NCBI GenBank assembly: GCA_964370185.1
Contig: CAYJIJ010000012.1
Coordinates: 1 to 44,452 of the forward strand
From: CAYJEQ01 sp964370185
GTDB lineage: Bacteria; Bacillota; Clostridia; Oscillospirales; Ruminococcaceae
Length of the DNA stretch: 44,452 nucleotides
Direction of reading: 5' to 3'
Each line of letters starts with the position of its first letter. The first letter of the stretch is position 1. Both the position numbers and the translations under genes were made by a program. The notes under the pieces were generated by a model, which saw only the letters and a program-made list of their open reading frames with translations, was not told where the DNA came from and did not search any database. Shown here in pieces: positions 41,894-44,452 of this stretch.

Positions 41894-42910
41894 CTATTCT
41901 TCCAATGCGGAAATATGCAGCAAATGCGCTATGCATGGAATCACTTCTTTTTGCTGTACACTTGTTGGGCTTAAAAGTGCCCCTGTTGCAATGAAAAGCA
42001 AGTTTTTAATTCTACCTGCACGCATTGATGGAAGTATAAATGATGTTAGAACCGATGCACTGCACCCACACCCCGAGCCACCTGCATGGACATCTTGTTT
42101 TGCCCTATCATATATTAAGAGCCCACAATCTTGATGCTTATCCTTTATATTATACCCTTCTCTTTCCAAAAGCTCATTTAATATCGATGAACCCACCTCG
42201 CCTAAATCCCCTGTTAATATAAGGTCATAATTAGAGGCGTTTGTAAGTGTGTCCTGAAAAAAGTTTTTTATAGTGCTTGCCGCCGCCGGTGCCATTGCAG
42301 CTCCCATATTATTTTGATCCTTTATCCCTTTATCCTCTATTTTCCCAAACGTAACCGCTTTTACATATGGTGGCATGATCTTTTCTCCGAGTAAAACTGC
42401 ACCTGCTCCAGTCACCGTCCATTGAGATGTGGGGGTGCGCTGGCCTCCGTACTCGAGGGGAAATCTATATTGTCTTTCAGCCGTGCAAAAATGAGATGAT
42501 GTTACAGCTAAAGTTCTTTTTGCTGTACCACTATCCACCATAATTGCACCGAGTGCCATGCCTTCTGCCATCGTTGAGCAAGCTCCATAAATGCCAATAT
42601 AAGGCACCCCAAGCTCCATTAAACCAAAAGTGGAACCTATGCACTGATTTAATAAATCGCCTGCAAATATCATGTCGAGTTGTTTACTACTAATGCGTGC
42701 TTTGCTTAAAGCTTTGTTTGCCGCATCTTTTTGCATTCTGCTCTCAGCTTTTTCCCATGTTTGCTCCCCAAATGTGCTATCATCGCTGATAATATCAAAA
42801 TATGGTGCAAGTGGCCCCTCCCCTTCTTTTTTAGAAACTATAGAGGCAAATGAAATAAGCGACGGCATATTTTCCATTTTATAAGTAAAATTCCCTTGTT
42901 TTTTTGCCAT
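41894..42910 (-). CDS. spoVAD: Stage V sporulation protein AD
   Basis: The product is about 338 residues from ATG 42910 (MAKKQGNFTYKM), with AGGAGTGG upstream; the longer frame to 42952 adds no conserved residues. SpoVAD has a thiolase-like fold and binds dipicolinic acid on the spore inner membrane. Signatures include YGACSTMAEGMALGA near 118, SSHFCTAERQYRFPLEYGG near 150, TGDLGEVGSSIL near 246, and a Gly/Cys-rich HAGGSGCGCSASVL near 290. It sits between spoVAC and spoVAE, the conserved order in spore formers. Confidence 0.95.
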   Translation of the reverse strand: MAKKQGNFTYKMENMPSLISFASIVSKKEGEGPLAPYFDIISDDSTFGEQTWEKAESRMQKDAANKALSKARISSKQLDMIFAGDLLNQCIGSTFGLMELGVPYIGIYGACSTMAEGMALGAIMVDSGTAKRTLAVTSSHFCTAERQYRFPLEYGGQRTPTSQWTVTGAGAVLLGEKIMPPYVKAVTFGKIEDKGIKDQNNMGAAMAPAAASTIKNFFQDTLTNASNYDLILTGDLGEVGSSILNELLEREGYNIKDKHQDCGLLIYDRAKQDVHAGGSGCGCSASVLTSFILPSMRAGRIKNLLFIATGALLSPTSVQQKEVIPCIAHLLHISALEE

Positions 42911-43031
42911 AAAACCACTCCTGAATAATTTGTAATAGATTTGATTTAACACATATAATTGGTAGTATTTTTCACTTTATATTTCCTGCATATGTGTAGA
43001 AGTTGAAAGAAATGTGTTTAGCTTATGCCAG

Positions 43032-43051
43032 ATTATTAATACTAATAATCA
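43032..43051 (-). other. Hairpin overlapping the spoVAC stop
   Basis: GATTATTA and TAATAATC (8 bp, 4-nt loop) lie at the start of the 138-bp gap between spoVAC and spoVAD and overlap the spoVAC stop codon. It has no T tail and probably affects message stability rather than ending transcription. Confidence 0.35.
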
Positions 43052-43486
43052 ATAAAGCCCGAAAATATAAATTACTATTCCATAAATTACACTACTACTT
43101 ATTCCATATACGAGTACCGGCCCTGCTATAATAAACATTTTAGCGCCTACCCCCAGTATTAACCCCTCACTTTTAAATTCAAGTGCTGGTGATGCAACTG
43201 CGTTGGCAAAGCCTGTTATCGGTACAAGTGTACCTGCACCTGCATGTTTTGCAATTTTATCAAAAACATTCAGACCTGTGAACAGTGCTGAAAAAAATAT
43301 CAGTGTAATACTTGCCGCAGATGACGCAATATCACTGTCCGCTCCCAAATACTTATATAGATGTATCATAGCCTGCCCCAATGTGCATATAATTCCACCG
43401 CAAATAAAAGCTATTGGTATATTTATATAGCTTTTAGAAGCAGGGGAATGTTTTTTATTTAATTGTTCATAGTCTTTATTTGTCAT
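43049..43486 (-). CDS. spoVAC: Stage V sporulation protein AC
   Basis: The product is about 145 residues from ATG 43486, with GGGGTG 6 nt upstream; an in-frame TTG 18 nt earlier overlaps that site. SpoVAC is the membrane protein of the SpoVA channel reported to act in a mechanosensitive way during dipicolinic acid release. Motifs are INIPIAFICGGIICTLGQA near residue 21, HAGAGTLVPITGFANAV near 80 and several membrane segments up to the C-terminus. It is the first gene of the local spoVA set. Confidence 0.93.
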   Translation of the reverse strand: MTNKDYEQLNKKHSPASKSYINIPIAFICGGIICTLGQAMIHLYKYLGADSDIASSAASITLIFFSALFTGLNVFDKIAKHAGAGTLVPITGFANAVASPALEFKSEGLILGVGAKMFIIAGPVLVYGISSSVIYGIVIYIFGLY

Positions 43487-43516
43487 AATTGGCACCCCAT
43501 TCAAAGCTTTTAATTC

Positions 43517-43546
43517 TATTTTGGTCGGCTAAATGACTTTTTATGC
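43517..43546 (-). promoter_or_regulatory. Candidate forespore sigma-G-type promoter of the spoVA genes
   Basis: On the minus strand GCATA (43542-43546), 18 bp and CAAAATA (43517-43523) resemble the sigma-G pattern (GHATR, CATnnTA-like -10). It lies about 31 bp before spoVAC and no sigma-A promoter is seen, as expected for a sporulation operon. Confidence 0.4.
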
Positions 43547-43552
43547 AATTTA

Positions 43553-43590
43553 AAAAACACTGCGGAGAAATAATTCTCCACAGTGTTTTT
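43553..43590 (-). terminator. Terminator of the cyclophilin gene
   Basis: AAAACACTG and GGAGAA pair with TTCTCC and CAGTGTTTT across one mismatch, with a 4-nt loop (43553-43590). A run of six T follows on the minus strand, 11 bp past the stop. Confidence 0.85.
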
Positions 43591-43600
43591 ACTTATAATA

Positions 43601-44119
43601 TTACATTGTTTCAGGTTCTGGATAGTCCACACCTTTTGTGTCCACAGTAACTGTTTTCATCACCTGATCTTCAAGTGGTTTATCACTTAAGTTTCTGCGT
43701 GAATTTACTATGCGCATAACTTCTTCCATTCCATCGGTTACTTTGCCAAAGGAAGCATATTGAGCATCTAAATGCGGTGAAGAGTCAACCATTATAAAAA
43801 ATTGAGAGCCTGCACTATCGGGACTATTTGATCTTGCCATAGAGAGTACGCCCTCTGTGTGTTTTAAATTATTTTCAAAACCATTGCGTGAGAATTCGCC
43901 TTTAATTCTATACTCGGGGCCACCCATTCCAGTGCCTGTTGGGTCTCCTCCCTGCACCATAAATCCAGGGATAACACGATGGAATATAACTCCATTATAA
44001 AAGCCTTTTTTAATCAGAGAAATAAAATTATTAACTGTATTTGGTGCGATCTCAGGATATAGCTCAGCAGTAATTTTATTTCCGTTTTCCATTTCAATTG
44101 TAACTATTGGTTTACTCAT
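43601..44119 (-). CDS. ppiB: Cyclophilin-type peptidyl-prolyl cis-trans isomerase
   Basis: The product is 172 residues with no signal peptide, so it is cytoplasmic. Cyclophilin motifs are FHRVIPGFMVQGGDPTGTG near residue 46 (with catalytic-site Arg and Gln), GVLSMARSNSPDSAGSQFFI near 90 and HLDAQYASFGKV near 116. These enzymes speed proline isomerisation during folding. AAGGAA lies 9 nt before the ATG. It forms its own unit upstream of the spoVA genes, separated from them by a strong terminator. Confidence 0.95.
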   Translation of the reverse strand: MSKPIVTIEMENGNKITAELYPEIAPNTVNNFISLIKKGFYNGVIFHRVIPGFMVQGGDPTGTGMGGPEYRIKGEFSRNGFENNLKHTEGVLSMARSNSPDSAGSQFFIMVDSSPHLDAQYASFGKVTDGMEEVMRIVNSRRNLSDKPLEDQVMKTVTVDTKGVDYPEPETM

Positions 44120-44316
44120 TTTCTTAATTCCTTTCGGTATTTATTTTAAATAAATATATTTTTTTAAGTTTACTATATATATAATACAAAGTCAAATAAT
44201 ATAAGGATTTTGATAGAGAATTACAACAAAAGTCATTTGTATTTACACAATTTCACTGAGTGTATTTTTTAATTATTGGTGTAATTAGAATTTTTTGTAT
44301 GTCGCTTAAAAAACTA

Positions 44317-44345
44317 TTGCATTTTTGACTTTAATATGTTATATT
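44317..44345 (+). promoter_or_regulatory. Predicted promoter of the tRNA-Ala gene
   Basis: TTGCAT (44317-44322), 17 bp and TATATT (44340-44345) lie about 31 bp before the tRNA. Confidence 0.45.
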
Positions 44346-44376
44346 ATTTCGGTACGAAAGTACAAGTGTAAAATAT

Positions 44377-44452
<76 letters not shown>

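Overview
The window comes from a low-GC, endospore-forming Clostridia-type member of the Bacillota. Supporting signs are HPr kinase/phosphorylase, RNase Y, a SpoVAC-SpoVAD-SpoVAE block, strong GGAGG-type ribosome binding sites, sigma-A promoters close to TTGACA-N17-TATAAT, and many U-tailed terminators. A run of exactly 100 N (33749-33848) flanked by identical 55-bp ends suggests a scaffolded draft or metagenome assembly. I see no prophage, transposase or CRISPR array.

Layout. 1-1771: hprK-murB on the minus strand (carbon control and cell wall). 1838-7783: a plus-strand run of glycosyltransferase, FAD dehydrogenase, ABC-F ATPase and AI-2E-type permease, closed by a two-way terminator. 7834-8616: a lone coiled-coil protein of unknown function. 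8642-10767: a DEAD-box RNA helicase with an intrinsic terminator in its leader. 11109-14952: response regulator, sensor kinase and HtrA protease, which looks like an envelope-stress module. 15265-21435: ychF, rny, a small ORF and polA. 21608-25794: a 1364-residue FIST/EAL/Cache/GGDEF cyclic-di-GMP protein. 26010-28198: an EF-G paralogue with altered GTPase motifs. 28478-30323: a chemoreceptor. 30446-32398: a UDP-sugar dehydrogenase and N-acetyltransferase pair. 32678-37593: a corrinoid methyl-transfer cluster (CobW-type GTPase, UroD-type methyltransferase fused to a thioredoxin-like domain, corrinoid protein, divergent PocR-AraC regulator). 37732-38502: a SAM methyltransferase broken by one amber codon. 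38640-41380: a small P-loop protein, a D,D-carboxypeptidase and greA. 41507-44119: spoVAC-AD-AE and a cyclophilin. 44377-44452: tRNA-Ala(GGC).

The most unexpected signal is a shared leader element directly upstream of three unrelated genes (ychF, polA and the CobW-type GTPase). It consists of a hairpin closed by a GGCRCA-like stem, a short A/T spacer, and an almost invariant block (GAAARGAATGGTCRTA, then an A/T pair and TATG). In two cases this block forms the ribosome binding site and start codon. At polA it places an ATG 25 nt ahead of polA, opening a 21-codon frame that overlaps the polA start. This looks like a recurring cis-regulatory RNA or translation-control cassette that I cannot match to a known class. 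Other notable points are the possible attenuation of the helicase gene, the overlapping divergent promoters and dyad at the corrinoid cluster, and the unusual cyclic-di-GMP protein.

All calls come from reading the sequence alone; no database search was run. Promoters and terminators are pattern-based predictions.
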